This document shows, one piece after another, positions 12,001 through 16,317 of a stretch of DNA of 20,647 nt. Every line of letters starts with the position of its first letter. The first letter of the stretch is position 1. The notes beneath the pieces were generated by a model. It was not told the origin of the DNA. It was given only the letters and a program-made list of their open reading frames with translations, and made no database searches. Origin of the DNA: Endomicrobium sp. (GTDB taxonomy: Bacteria > Elusimicrobiota > Endomicrobiia > Endomicrobiales > Endomicrobiaceae); NCBI GenBank assembly GCA_031273645.1, contig JAISRM010000200.1, forward strand, positions 1 to 20,647, given 5' to 3'. Made by a program: the position numbers and the translations under genes.

Positions 12001-13042
12001 TATAATTTGCGCCGAGCGTATTTGTAGAAACCGAAATCACAAGATCCGTAGGATCTATAAAAACAGTGCCGCCTTTTCCGTAAAGAGAATACGCCGCTAA
12101 ACCCCAGCCTTCAAGAAAAACGCTGTTCTTTGCGCTAAATTCCACAAAACCGCCGTCGCCGTATTGCGCCGTTGCCGACACAAGCGCGCCGTCTCTTAAA
12201 TAAGAATCGTTATCCGCCCAAATATAAATATTTCCGGCATTGTCTGCGCCAAGTCCGTTTGACGATATTACGGAACCGTTTTTAAGATCCGTATTATTGC
12301 CGGCCGTAATGGAAATATCCGCCCCGCCGGCGCTGATTTTTCCTTCGTTTATAAAATCGTTTTTAGCGCCTATCACAATTTGCCCGTCTTTAACAAAAAC
12401 TTCCGTTTCTTCAATCCCCTGCGTATTTGCAATATCGGAAGGTTTTATGGTTTTTATTTCTCCGCTCTTTGCGATATTGACGTCTCCGCCTTTAATGCCG
12501 ACGCCGTCATCTGCGTTTATTTTGCCTTTGATTGATATTGTTCCCGCCGGATTTATCGGAATGTCGCCGGCAAGTATGGCTTTTGTTATAAGAGAAGAAA
12601 CGCTTCTGTCGGAATTTATTATGGAATCCATAAACTCTTTGGTGGGAGCGGCAAGGGTAAGAGCGCCTACGTTTACTATGCCGGACTTTCCTATAATTAT
12701 TCCGTTAGGATTTAAGAAAAAAACGTTGCCGCCTATTTTGCCGTTTTTATAAGCGTTTAATACGCCGTCGATATTAGTGGTTTTATCGCTGACAAGGTTT
12801 ACAAGGTTATTAATTCCGTTTTTTAAGTGAAGATTGACGGTATTGTTTAAATACACGTCAAACTGTTTAAAAGAGTTAAAGGCCGTGTTTCCTGAAGACG
12901 TATTAGTATGAACGTCTGAAACATTGCCGTTAACAAGCACGGAAGTGTCGGTTTTCCCGTCGGTAACTATCATCTGCGCAAAACCCGTCTGGGCAAATGC
13001 AAACAAAACGGCGCTAAAGACTGCAACGATTTTTTTCTTCAT
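1..13042 (-). CDS. Giant TpsA-type filamentous adhesin (LktA-like), partial at C-terminus
   Basis: The minus-strand frame opens with ATG at 13042-13040, preceded by GGAGAAA (13046-13052), and stays open to the left edge: at least 4347 codons, complete N-terminus, missing C-terminus. I checked the phase at 2, 2702, 3002, 6002, 10031, 12482 and 13040 and it is the same throughout. Residues 1-22 form a signal peptide (MKKK, then a hydrophobic stretch ending GFA). Residues 24 to about 270 are a haemagglutination-activity/TPS domain with the hallmark N111-P-N-G114. The rest is Asn/Thr/Ser/Gly/Ala-rich beta-repeat sequence, expected to fold as a long parallel beta-helix. The N-terminal wording (NGNVSDV, FNSF, NLHL, NIDGVLNA, GGNVFF, GKSGIVNVG) resembles proteins annotated as LktA-family filamentous adhesins; that link is from memory. 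By family it should be exported through the TpsB encoded just upstream and act at the cell surface, probably in adhesion. Target unknown. Confidence 0.93.
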   Translation of the reverse strand, partial: MKKKIVAVFSAVLFAFAQTGFAQMIVTDGKTDTSVLVNGNVSDVHTNTSSGNTAFNSFKQFDVYLNNTVNLHLKNGINNLVNLVSDKTTNIDGVLNAYKNGKIGGNVFFLNPNGIIIGKSGIVNVGALTLAAPTKEFMDSIINSDRSVSSLITKAILAGDIPINPAGTISIKGKINADDGVGIKGGDVNIAKSGEIKTIKPSDIANTQGIEETEVFVKDGQIVIGAKNDFINEGKISAGGADISITAGNNTDLKNGSVISSNGLGADNAGNIYIWADNDSYLRDGALVSATAQYGDGGFVEFSAKNSVFLEGWGLAAYSLYGKGGTVFIDPTDLVISVSTNTLGANYIMDATNSIMVNGGVAINTTKSGDSAGNISLQAPNITLGNNVSLTASAGAGKNAGNITLQGSVINIGNGVTIDASNSADAARGGDILIEAIATAATPWIKSATASINIGNNSAIKGKNITIHSLASSQINFEGTTSSADWEQEDAPADIQSAITTVDTTTDLNQSASGTTLDFLDDYGLIAMAGIIDLTSSITIGAGAQITATNDLFVKSEIDSQLKLMVPFVNLAVAYGKTKTNSLIDIKGGAVLSGGKVEVNAYTNTSLDLTAMAMSNASVGFGPADGAVSIGIMDASNKVKIAAGAQLNSGTGGVSVSAKTDKSMKVSASASAMDSGVLAAAAAVSLSNVDNEVDMNGRIVSGGATNISSVIDSADNRSVSSAGAGDSQVTYYVNKGMNFVSQKSKLANLFHKGGEFETQSHSSFGAAASVAYSEHTNKATAKVGSNADIMSEGNIDIKAEITENRIRHAANASVDSVDKTDQQGQGEGYTKQNGGAAAVAISEYNNNVTAYINDGAQLDSKGNITVESRFLLPYEITWHQINGLSDITSKLNGNLGIQNGFFTTWANSTVSTNQEGGEGGSQQGDVAFAASFNMAAFNSSSKAYIGKNVKINKRLAQGDTPGKVSVIADSSISTLNYAGNMGLLFGATDAKTGIGAGMVWISYDNKTESYIDDGADIKASSIDVKADSAKRDITLAVSGNKKAESFGFNGVFNWVENNSLTLAHISASARLNLVNNGALNVSAFDDTQLFNIAGGLLRMAGSKNVGIGAAVALIDSTRVTKAYIGSDEDENAPMWDEITAGNVTVSASNEGDIYAVSLAASVQAGSGSQSEQAAQDDMEAGASQSQGGGGGYGIGVSGDISITDSQSEVKAFVNGANIIGNDISIDAQDSTQIYTVSGSAALELNSDSKTSVGIAGSASVNTIENQVAAFVKNAHINSSKLNVNAKNDSYILSIAASGSAAPVSKNGISVAGSVAINEIDNSVSAFADFSTITAADDKAEFKAQDASEIIAVAGGVSVAKTVGIGASVGINNINNAVSAYLKNASVNAPELVVSALNDASLIAVSGTIGAALEKMAAAVSVAIAEIDNDTQAYIIENSNIEVSNTNVSVSAENRSEMTNIAGAVGVGKEGGVGIATAVSKIYNDTKAYASGSTIKANSNIVFSAVSQTETETAAASGSAGLTAGVSGSVAVNDIDTNTSAYVVGNSNLEASGSIKVSALSNNIINFYGGMIAAAGKAGFGATVAVNSISNNVSAFVENSIIKVLGNFVLKDFAGADKRGLLVESKVNDDVNVYSVNIGAAGNVGVAADVTVNNIESAAQTSLKNTAINQGVSDPTLHNEQGVYVTAENYIDVEVYGGSLGAGGNVGVGAVSDTTFISNAAKASVTGSNIKAKKDVTVKSKSIERYNAIVLSGAGAGTGAGIAGNVVVLNIENDNQALLDNSSVVSGGAVVIEAEDNVKVGDKNGGIGVGAGALALEGAGIAGAVFVVNVANATKAIVKNSTVNAAGAIKVLANAVQKVYSYLPSLAGAGVGAGIAASVGVVTLDSETLASVEETSGNNTVLTSSAAGDAVIVKAASDSLIQNIAATLGAGIIGAGVGASVLVSKINGKTSAQLGSGVTVSATNGKAGVIADNKRSIDDITAAMGAGAAGVSGSVSVAAIGSNLNEDDLNSASDAKSVVEEQLAQNSNITADMLGNDRAGLLSGTDASNMAQFQADVNSAFDTQSAQDKGTSAIIGANASITSQNLDVDAKDVVSVTQTSGSGAVGMGLSLGVSVAIANVNSLTRAVIGDNAFIQVNGNVNVSAKSDISGDILSVMGAAGLSGVAAGGAIAIFNSNNTTESYISDNAAVRNALKLNVTAESVSDIDVQTVGVTAGLGAAGASVARINKTGDTLAYTKNNVELGLAAHRLGNVEIKAKTSHNLFAQSEAGAAGIGAASGNDARVNADGKVWAFTGTNNKINANSVNINTDGNITAKAKTYGVNVGALAAGVSIADVFINLDNEAVIGQNNNVKADDVTVAAAQNSANAEIDATSAVGALLSANGAQSNSAVQGNVTAAVRNNADIDSANITVKSSAKSRQEVNADAYTAGAIGVGLNTADVSNTVTSSVDIASNSVLKALRTLSLSALSDHATYAQSYSGNYGGINGSGAVITNTNNSKSYINIGAVAGAALTLAADTIELIADNIVKQDSKAAAVTAGLVGATSLNAHNSADIDAKIEISGNSTLTANDLELSAKNTYDKSYYAENIKSTAGGIVEIDVSESATGINASADIILNNNVKLNTIKRADGSSSFVAEAFNDVTAKDKGILTSGGLLMVPNLNSSITNNSYANIKLYGAKINTAGNAIFNVKSDADIESAAQISVYGASGIANGQSRALNNIYNVIEFYNGAEVYAKGNIILGLTQPYGGTRSHITSNALTDIYNRTGIPIDTGSEAHGELSLNNIVDVKSGAVLRSAGEINIDASYSIAESAGLLYIYSATDDIQLATKEGATSATTNEMSVVNVDGSLLSGVNNIFNATINNTGTLESPNYQVTGAGIDDVGYTITDENLANNILREIERYQELADTYAMDPVLKGAYEAEVARLRAEYEALGLIDENGLPISASDVKYITFNDINANRGEININADNLTGSGTISAQGYAEIKITNNSDLFLRLNDATIADSSKGDIFFNGVLVENNSDINNINAGASAQFSSVYTSGNTEDPVIELNNTYSYDGRGAYLEMQGDILNRDGSFTANSVGSIYAKGNINARDIHIHSDADVVQSYTDGFRHIGGDPESHWASVASSNESSGSITPGTVYDDNSGAKSGQNSIIGNNVFISGRYLNINGAIQAGVADWTLNVADDDLSLEGGFTVLTAIADYQSKIANNQPATPLYALDSSHGNIKAYYNVLTNEIILEDISVQGGRLELYGHILNTGGSAGSLTALDGYGKINIVNDSSYGIQLGNIYNDNKVEGIIRITDTAFQNANNAFLVTEYTRNNGQVVKTQQYSDGTTGSNSSTTSAYKPLANQRYMWTTGTTASYTEYYSHSSNSFWGMDFLVPDTSLYNYRKGPEATSPLPDGNTVIVDPANGNSYSYLRSPTHTVSSEKTKDRRWTETHGWWIFSTTEYHHELEYRTGTIRYNTHSVKADYDIGINFVGYSASEAETRVTANNNLLLNGTIRASEGTVNLASENGAIDNLGSGMIYAKDIVLSAATGIGDNLPLDIMLTNGNITASSTDGDIDLNFRGLNYVVNLNGITAGNGNVKLTSENTMKTVGTTAVTGSRVDVTSNYGDIGGNDVFNIQADTLKALAQNDINIEQKSGDLGLVSVESLAGDVTLKVAGNITDANEEESIDQRTAAQLLSDWNSLNLFNQTYGDGLDDSWTPQQLLYAVSATSLKNTVDTQYQNEAPNVIGKNVDIQAGGSVGLDMGYVDIDISDYANVSDADKLLISSAESDNLLFTFGQDGVTPVSVRVYRTEDVDINADSLTLTANGYVYIGGDQDININRVQSGAGEDITIYAKGGIYNVNPNPSAANIIGGNVIFEAGSGSIGLPSKDLVLNVTGKILARAQNGIYLYSGSNGFIIDSLLSKGLTRLTTTGDITAYNSDTVISSEGVQLSAVNIGSDLQALGIILTQENAAQGTHNAFAANAGGKINVASKGANIFYTGNITAAGNVKITSESSLFREGDTKIKGANINFAGIKGNIGASDNYTVVESAGNVSANADNDIYLKGVGSSSFSGVSSLSGGVNLTGLANTSVNNVSANTGINVVSNGTLNASGGISSTNSSVSLTSEGNAAISANISAKTEVEITSGGAIETSGSITSTNSSAALSAQGDIETTGTITAKEEITADSAEGNLLIGNEVTSTDSSVALTAQGDIETTGTITAKEEITVDSAEGNLSIGNEVTSTDSSVSLIADGDATVSANVSAKTEVEITSGGALETSGSITSTDSSAALTAQSDIETTGDISAKEEVTVVSNEGKLTIDNEVTSTNANVSLTAQGDVEATGKINAKEEVTIDSVAGNLTINS
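2..743 (-). repeat. 41-42-codon tandem repeats in an A-A-B higher-order pattern
   Basis: Equivalent points recur at 120, 246, 369, 495, 621 and 744, giving steps of 126, 123, 126, 126 and 123 bp, all whole codons. Two unit types alternate. Type A reads EVTSTDSSVSLTAQGDIETT followed by GTITAKEEITVDSAEGNLSI. Type B carries DGDATVSANVSAKTEVEITS and ETSGSI. The two B units (from about 252 and 627) are nearly identical and lie 375 bp apart, so the larger period is A-A-B (125 codons). The high DNA identity indicates recent duplication. The array continues past the left edge, and 744 to about 870 is a decayed unit. Confidence 0.85.
1860..2052 (-). other. Non-repeat insertion (SIDQRTAAQLLSDW...) in the adhesin
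   Basis: About residues 3664-3728 form a further interruption with helical composition (EEESIDQRTAAQLLSDWNSL, then WTPQQLLYAVSATSLKNTV), including two Trp and a Gln/Leu-rich segment. It lies between two ordinary beta-strand stretches (VTLKVAGNITDAN before, APNVIGKNVDIQAGG after). Function unknown. Confidence 0.5.
2640..3130 (-). other. Aromatic-rich non-repetitive island in the adhesin
   Basis: About residues 3305-3468 differ sharply from the rest of the protein. They are rich in Tyr and Trp and contain His pairs and charged residues: RYMWTTG, YTEYYSHSSNSFWGMDF, YNYRKGPEAT, then DRRWTETHGWWIFSTTEYHH. The Asn/Ala/Gly beta-repeat pattern is absent here and resumes after NTHSVKADYDIGINF. It looks like a separately folded domain placed in the fibre and is a candidate for a binding site, but I do not recognise a named family. 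Confidence 0.6.
4225..4404 (-). other. Charged amphipathic helical insertion in the adhesin
   Basis: About residues 2880-2940 read as helix rather than beta-repeat: NNILREIERYQELADTY followed by LKGAYEAEVARLRAEYEALG, with heptad-like spacing of Leu/Ile/Ala/Tyr and many Glu/Arg. Flanking sequence on both sides (VGYTITDEN; DVKYITFNDINANRG) is ordinary for the adhesin. A short helical hairpin or coiled coil protruding from the fibre is the simplest reading. Confidence 0.6.
5600..11330 (-). repeat. Ala/Gly-rich ~55-residue beta-repeat core within the adhesin
   Basis: Roughly residues 571-2481 are built from dozens of diverged repeats of about 50-60 residues. Each contains a small-residue block (GVGASVAV-like), then N-x-I-x-N-x-V-x-A-Y/F, then a turn (NS/GS), a short strand pair such as I-x-A-x-x-I-x-V-S-A, and an AGxxGxG block leading into the next unit. 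Clear successive units lie between about 8300 and 9350, with GSVAVNDIDTNTSAY, GSVAINEIDNSVSAF and GSASVNTIENQVAAF among them. The spacing fits stacked beta-helix coils. DNA identity between units is low, so this array is old compared with the one at the left edge. Confidence 0.75.
6830..7035 (-). other. Polar, probably helical insertion in the beta-repeat core
   Basis: About residues 2003-2071 break the beta-repeat pattern with a Glu/Gln/Asp/Ala-rich stretch (NEDDLNSASDAKSVVEEQLA, then DMLGNDRAGLLSG and QFQADVNSAFDTQSAQDKG). Its composition favours helix, and it ends where the repeat pattern resumes with IIGANASITS. It could be a side domain looped out from the beta-helix. No function can be assigned. 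Confidence 0.55.
12233..12973 (-). other. TPS secretion domain of the giant adhesin (residues 24 to ~270)
   Basis: Directly after the signal peptide the protein carries the region that TpsA proteins use to engage the POTRA domains of their TpsB partner. Visible signatures are NGNVSDV, FNSFKQFDV, NLHLKNGINNLVNLV, TNIDGVLNAYKNGKIGG and FFLNPNGIIIGKSG, with N111-P112-N113-G114 at 12701-12712. A second block with GDIPINPAGTISIKGKINAD follows. The C-terminal limit is my estimate from where repeat-like sequence takes over. Confidence 0.85.
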
Positions 13043-13103
13043 AAGTTTCTCCGTATATTTTTTATAAAAGCTCTGTCTCTTAAAATGTTAAAAAAAACGC
13101 GCA

Positions 13104-14810
13104 TTATATTTTTCCCTGCAAATAGAATAAAAATTTTGTTTTAGGCACGCCGGAATATTCTTCGTAATCCAGCGGAAAAGCGCACGTGAGATTTGCTTCG
13201 GCATATTTAAATAATCCGAATTTAAAACCAAAACCCGCGCTGTAAATATCTTCGCTGTTATGGGCGGAAGCGACTATGGCTTTATCGGGATAGACAACTC
13301 CGTAATCAAAAAAAGCGTAGCCTCTTAAATAAGTAAGAGGTTTCCATTTTATTATATCGCAATCGTACTGGGCTTCTAAATTTATGCTTACGCCGTCTCT
13401 GCCCGCAAGCATTCCTTCGCCGTAACCTCTAACGCTGTTTGCGCCGCCTATGGAAAACTGGTTTGAGTTTGGAACGGTTTCAAAAGCGGCCTGCCCTTTT
13501 AATTTGAGAACCGCACCGAAAGTTTTATATATTTTTGAAAAAAATTCTCCGTAATAAGAAAGCTGTTCAAAATTTGTTTCGCCGTCTATAAGTTTAAACC
13601 CTTGCGAATATGTGAGCATATTAAAAAAATAACCGAAATTAGTAATAAGCGTATTGTCAACGCTGAAAGAATAATAATCAGTTTTTACGTCCTGCGTGGG
13701 ATAACCGGCTATATAGCTTAAACCGTTTCCCGTTCCGATATTAAAAGCTGCGTTTGTGACTGCGTTTTCTCTTACAAAAAAAGGTCTTTTTATATAAAGA
13801 TAGCCGGCCAAATAACTGCCGTTAACGTTTAAATCTTTAAGATCTCCTTTTATTATTTCCGTATGAGAATAATTAAAAGCCGCTCCGACTCTTGCGTTAA
13901 AAAAAGGTTCCGGAATTTCATAATTAAGATAAGCCGCGTAAGAACCTTCGCTGTACAAGCCGCCCAAACTTAATATGTCTCTGTATCCGGCAAGGCTGTT
14001 TGCGCTTGCAAAACCGCCGACTCTTATCATTCCGGTTTCTTGTTGTCCGCCATTGTCGCTAAACAATCCGCCGGAAAACAAGTTGGGTTCTTCTATTATA
14101 AGATCCACGTCGCTTGTGCCGAAAACCTCTCCCGGCGCCAAAGCTATTCTTGATTTTGCATCGTTTGAAGCGTTAAACTCCATTATCTGCCGGTTTGTTA
14201 TATTGGCGTTAAGATTGTCGGTATTTTCAAAATTGATATAGCGTTTTATATAGCTTTCTCTTGTATGTTTGTTTCCTTTTACGTTTACTTTATCTATTAT
14301 TCCTTCCGCAAGGCTGATAAAAAGCGTTCCGGAATTTATATCCTGTTTTGCAAGAAAAGCCTGCGAAGAAATATATCCTTTAACCGTATATTCGTTATTG
14401 ACGGCGCTGACTATTTCGTAAATGTCGTTTACGCTTATCATCTGATTTTCGTATTTTTGTTTTAAAGCGTCAAAGAAATCGGCGGGCAAAACGTCGCTTT
14501 GCGAAAACTTTAGAGTTTTTAACAAAAGTATTTTCCTGTCGTTTTCTTTTTTAGGCTTATCGGCGGTTCCATCTTCCGAAATTCCCAAATCTTGAACTTT
14601 TTCTTCAAATTGAGCGTGTTTTTCGTCTTCTTTGCTTTTTAATTGCGAAGACTGCTCTTCAAGAGTTTGGCTTCTTTGGCTTTCGGTAATCTGTTCCTGA
14701 AGTTTTTCAGAAAGCGCGGCGCTTTGCGCCCATAAAAACCCGCTCTGAGAGACGAATGTCTGACAGACGATAATTAAACACGCGGCAAAAAATTTTAACG
14801 ATAGCTTCAT
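13104..14810 (-). CDS. Two-partner secretion outer-membrane transporter (TpsB/ShlB family)
   Basis: A 568-residue Omp85-superfamily protein that should form the outer-membrane pore exporting the adjacent giant adhesin. ATG at 14810-14808 follows a GGGAGAA ribosome site. Residues 1 to about 29 are a signal peptide. Residues 30-92 are a charged, Gln/Glu/Lys-rich, probably coiled-coil segment. Two POTRA-like domains follow (about 97-175 and 176-245; the second has the NDAKSRIALAPGEVFGTSDV signature typical of ShlB-type POTRAs). The rest is a beta-barrel with alternating Tyr/Phe strands. The conserved VRGY of the barrel's inward-folded loop is at residues 460-463 (SIGGANSVRGYGEG). The stop lies 61 bp before the tpsA start, so the two are almost certainly co-transcribed. 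The last residue is Ile rather than the usual Phe (FYLQGKI). Family and partner are secure; a distinct gene name is not. Confidence 0.93.
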   Translation of the reverse strand: MKLSLKFFAACLIIVCQTFVSQSGFLWAQSAALSEKLQEQITESQRSQTLEEQSSQLKSKEDEKHAQFEEKVQDLGISEDGTADKPKKENDRKILLLKTLKFSQSDVLPADFFDALKQKYENQMISVNDIYEIVSAVNNEYTVKGYISSQAFLAKQDINSGTLFISLAEGIIDKVNVKGNKHTRESYIKRYINFENTDNLNANITNRQIMEFNASNDAKSRIALAPGEVFGTSDVDLIIEEPNLFSGGLFSDNGGQQETGMIRVGGFASANSLAGYRDILSLGGLYSEGSYAAYLNYEIPEPFFNARVGAAFNYSHTEIIKGDLKDLNVNGSYLAGYLYIKRPFFVRENAVTNAAFNIGTGNGLSYIAGYPTQDVKTDYYSFSVDNTLITNFGYFFNMLTYSQGFKLIDGETNFEQLSYYGEFFSKIYKTFGAVLKLKGQAAFETVPNSNQFSIGGANSVRGYGEGMLAGRDGVSINLEAQYDCDIIKWKPLTYLRGYAFFDYGVVYPDKAIVASAHNSEDIYSAGFGFKFGLFKYAEANLTCAFPLDYEEYSGVPKTKFLFYLQGKI

Positions 14811-14958
14811 TGGTTCTCCCGTTTACATTTACAAACATTATTAAACCGTAACAAAAAAATAAGAATAAAAAAATATAAAACAAAAACGGATTCCCATTTT
14901 CATAGGGCAGCCTTCGGCTGTTTTATAAAAACAGACGCAAGCTGTCGTCTTTCAGTTT

Positions 14959-15091
14959 GTCATTCCCGTGAAAACGGGAATCCATGTTTACTAAACGATT
15001 CTTTTTACCTTGCGTTTTTAAAAAGAATAAAGAAATAATGTTAGAAACTATATTAATATTAAACATGGATTCCCATTTTCATGGGAATGAC
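14959..15091. repeat. MITE-like element copy 1, 32 bp terminal inverted repeats
   Basis: The left arm (14959-14990) and right arm (15060-15091) are inverted copies of each other, matching at 30 of 32 positions. The two mismatches are the two paired bases of one base pair in the hairpin inside each arm (G-C on the left, A-T on the right). The AT-rich centre contains a further inverted repeat, attcttttta/taaaaagaat. There is no coding capacity. No target-site duplication is evident, so mobility is inferred from form only. Confidence 0.6.
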
Positions 15092-15240
15092 AAGACACAA
15101 ACAAAACAGACACAAGCTGTGTCCCATAAAACAGGCGAAGCCTGTCCCGCGAAAGCGGGAATCCACGTTTACTAAAAAATTCTGTCAGACAGCCTTCGGC
15201 TGTTTTATAAAAACAGACACAAGCTGTCATCTTTCCGTTT

Positions 15241-15365
15241 GTCATTCCCGTGAAAACGGGAATCCACGTTTACTAAACAATTCTTTTTACCTTACGTTTT
15301 TAAAAGAAATAATGTTAAAAACTATATTAACATTAAACATGGATTCCCATTTTCATGGGAATGAC
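15241..15365. repeat. MITE-like element copy 2, 32 bp terminal inverted repeats
   Basis: Second copy of the element at 14959-15091, offset by 282 bp on the left and 274 bp on the right because the AT-rich centre lacks 8 bp. Arms are 15241-15272 and 15334-15365. Flanking hairpins (cagccttcggctg on the left, the cacaagctgt block on the right) are repeated as well, so a longer segment of about 280 bp seems to have been duplicated in tandem, with the element carried along. Confidence 0.6.
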
Positions 15366-15481
15366 AAGACACAAACAAAACAGACACAAGCTGTGTCCCA
15401 TAAAACAGACGAAGTCTGTGTGTCCCATAAAATAGGCGAAGCCTGAAAAACTGCTTTTCAAAGATATCTCTTACAAATTTT

Positions 15482-16024
15482 TTATATGCATGACGCTTCA
15501 GGCTGTATTTCTGTTTGCGTCTCTGCGGAAACAGAATTTTCGGCAGCTGAATTTTCGGCGGTCTCTTGTGCCGCGTCTTTTGCTAAAAGAACTATTTCAA
15601 CTCTTCTGTTTTTGGCGTATCCTTCCGGAGTATCGCTTGAATCGGCAGAGTCATTGGCTCCGAAAAATTCAGCATGTATATTTTCTTCTTTAATGCCAAG
15701 CCCAATTAAAAAATCTTTGACGGCATTAACGCGCATTTGGCTTAAAATTAAGTTTTTTTCATACGCGCCGGTTTTGTCGGAGTAACCCGACAAAAACGCT
15801 TTTGTATCGGAAACCGCCTGAAGCTTTGCAACTCTCATTATGGCGTCCCTTGAATCAATATTAAGCTGCGACGAAGAAACGTCAAAATAAATCGTAACTT
15901 TATAGCCTTCGTTTTTTACAATTTGCTTTAAAGTAGGGTTAGCTTGCCGGCGCTCTGCTCCGGCGCTGCCGGCAAAAAAAACAAGAGACAGACAAATAAA
16001 AATAAAAGCCGAGTTTCGTATCAT
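15482..16024 (-). CDS. Secreted OmpA-domain (peptidoglycan-binding) protein
   Basis: A 180-residue protein with a signal peptide (residues 1-23, ending GSAGA; no lipobox cysteine) and one OmpA C-terminal domain at about 41-148. The domain shows YFDVSSSQLN at its start, GYSDKTG with D83, LSQMRVNAV with R98, and NRRVEIVL at 139-146. D83 and R98 are 15 residues apart, as are the diaminopimelate-binding Asp and Arg of known OmpA domains, so peptidoglycan binding is likely. There is no beta-barrel. Residues 149-180 are an Ala/Glu/Ser/Thr-rich acidic tail ending ASCI, unlike most family members. The start is supported by GGAGAAA seven bases before the ATG. It probably sits in the periplasm and ties the wall to the outer membrane or a partner. 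It lies upstream of tpsB but is separated from it by the hairpin array, so a shared role with the adhesin is only a guess. Confidence 0.88.
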   Translation of the reverse strand: MIRNSAFIFICLSLVFFAGSAGAERRQANPTLKQIVKNEGYKVTIYFDVSSSQLNIDSRDAIMRVAKLQAVSDTKAFLSGYSDKTGAYEKNLILSQMRVNAVKDFLIGLGIKEENIHAEFFGANDSADSSDTPEGYAKNRRVEIVLLAKDAAQETAENSAAENSVSAETQTEIQPEASCI

Positions 16025-16109
16025 ATAATTTCTCCAAATTAAAAATCTGATTTTAAAAAAAGAACATCATGTTTAAAAAACATTTTGTTTAAGATTGTAC
16101 AAAAAAATA

Positions 16110-16141
16110 AAAACATATGCTAATAAAAACACATATGTTTT
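16110..16141 (-). terminator. Possible AT-rich hairpin terminator
   Basis: AAAACATATG (16110-16119) and CATATGTTTT (16132-16141) form a perfect 10 bp inverted repeat around a 12-base loop. Read on the minus strand the stem is followed by a T-rich run (complement of the A-run at about 16100-16110), which resembles an intrinsic terminator for transcription arriving from the flavin reductase gene. The stem has only two G-C pairs, so it may be weak, or it may instead be an operator upstream of the OmpA-like gene. Confidence 0.35.
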
Positions 16142-16293
16142 ATAAGATATTTAAATATTTGAAATTTTTTAATACTTTTAATAAGTATAAGTTGTCGGCA
16201 TTAATGTTCATTGGTTTCCCCGCGCAATATCGTTCTTTATCAGCTAATATAAATTGTCAAAAGTATATCTTTATTTTTTTCATTTGGCAAGTG

Positions 16294-16317
16294 AACCCGC
16301 GCGTAAACCCGCGCGTA
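16294..16317. repeat. Two tandem 12 bp GC-rich repeats
   Basis: aacccgcgcgta occurs twice in direct tandem, followed by a partial third copy (aattcgcgaggc). It stands out as a GC-rich patch inside an AT-rich spacer. It lies about 70-90 bp beyond the stop codon of the flavin reductase gene. Function unknown. Confidence 0.6.

Larger units (their letters stand above)
14889..15445. repeat. Array of short palindromic hairpin repeats, no gene
   Basis: The spacer between the OmpA-like gene and tpsB (14811-15481) holds no credible gene but many perfect short hairpins. Type 1 has 6-8 bp stems and a GAAA loop: 14962-14981, 15069-15088 (opposite orientation), 15145-15160, one starting near 15244, and one near 15343 (opposite). 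Type 2 has 4-5 bp stems and a GAA loop: 14908-14920, 15132-15144, 15190-15202, 15406-15418, 15434-15444. A remnant of type 1 lies at 14889-14902. Similar ATTCCC...GGGAAT palindromes are known in other bacteria, for example neisserial dRS3. Possible roles are mRNA 3'-end protection, termination between ompA-like and tpsB transcription, or passive spread. Sequence 14811-14888 is AT-rich and shows no convincing promoter boxes. Confidence 0.85.

Noticed and set aside
2430..12752. Numerous short plus-strand open frames between 2430 and 12752
   Set aside because: All lie inside the continuous minus-strand adhesin frame, are short and overlapping, and have composition explained by the complement of Ala/Asn/Ser-rich repeats.
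14889..15445. CRISPR array
   Set aside because: Repeats are of two types, occur in both orientations and are not separated by unique spacers of even length; no cas genes are nearby.
14984..15446. Open frames on both strands in the spacer upstream of tpsB
   Set aside because: They translate the hairpin repeats and give the familiar artefact wording (CHSRENGNP, PRKREST). Frames on both strands look equally good, which marks repeats rather than genes.
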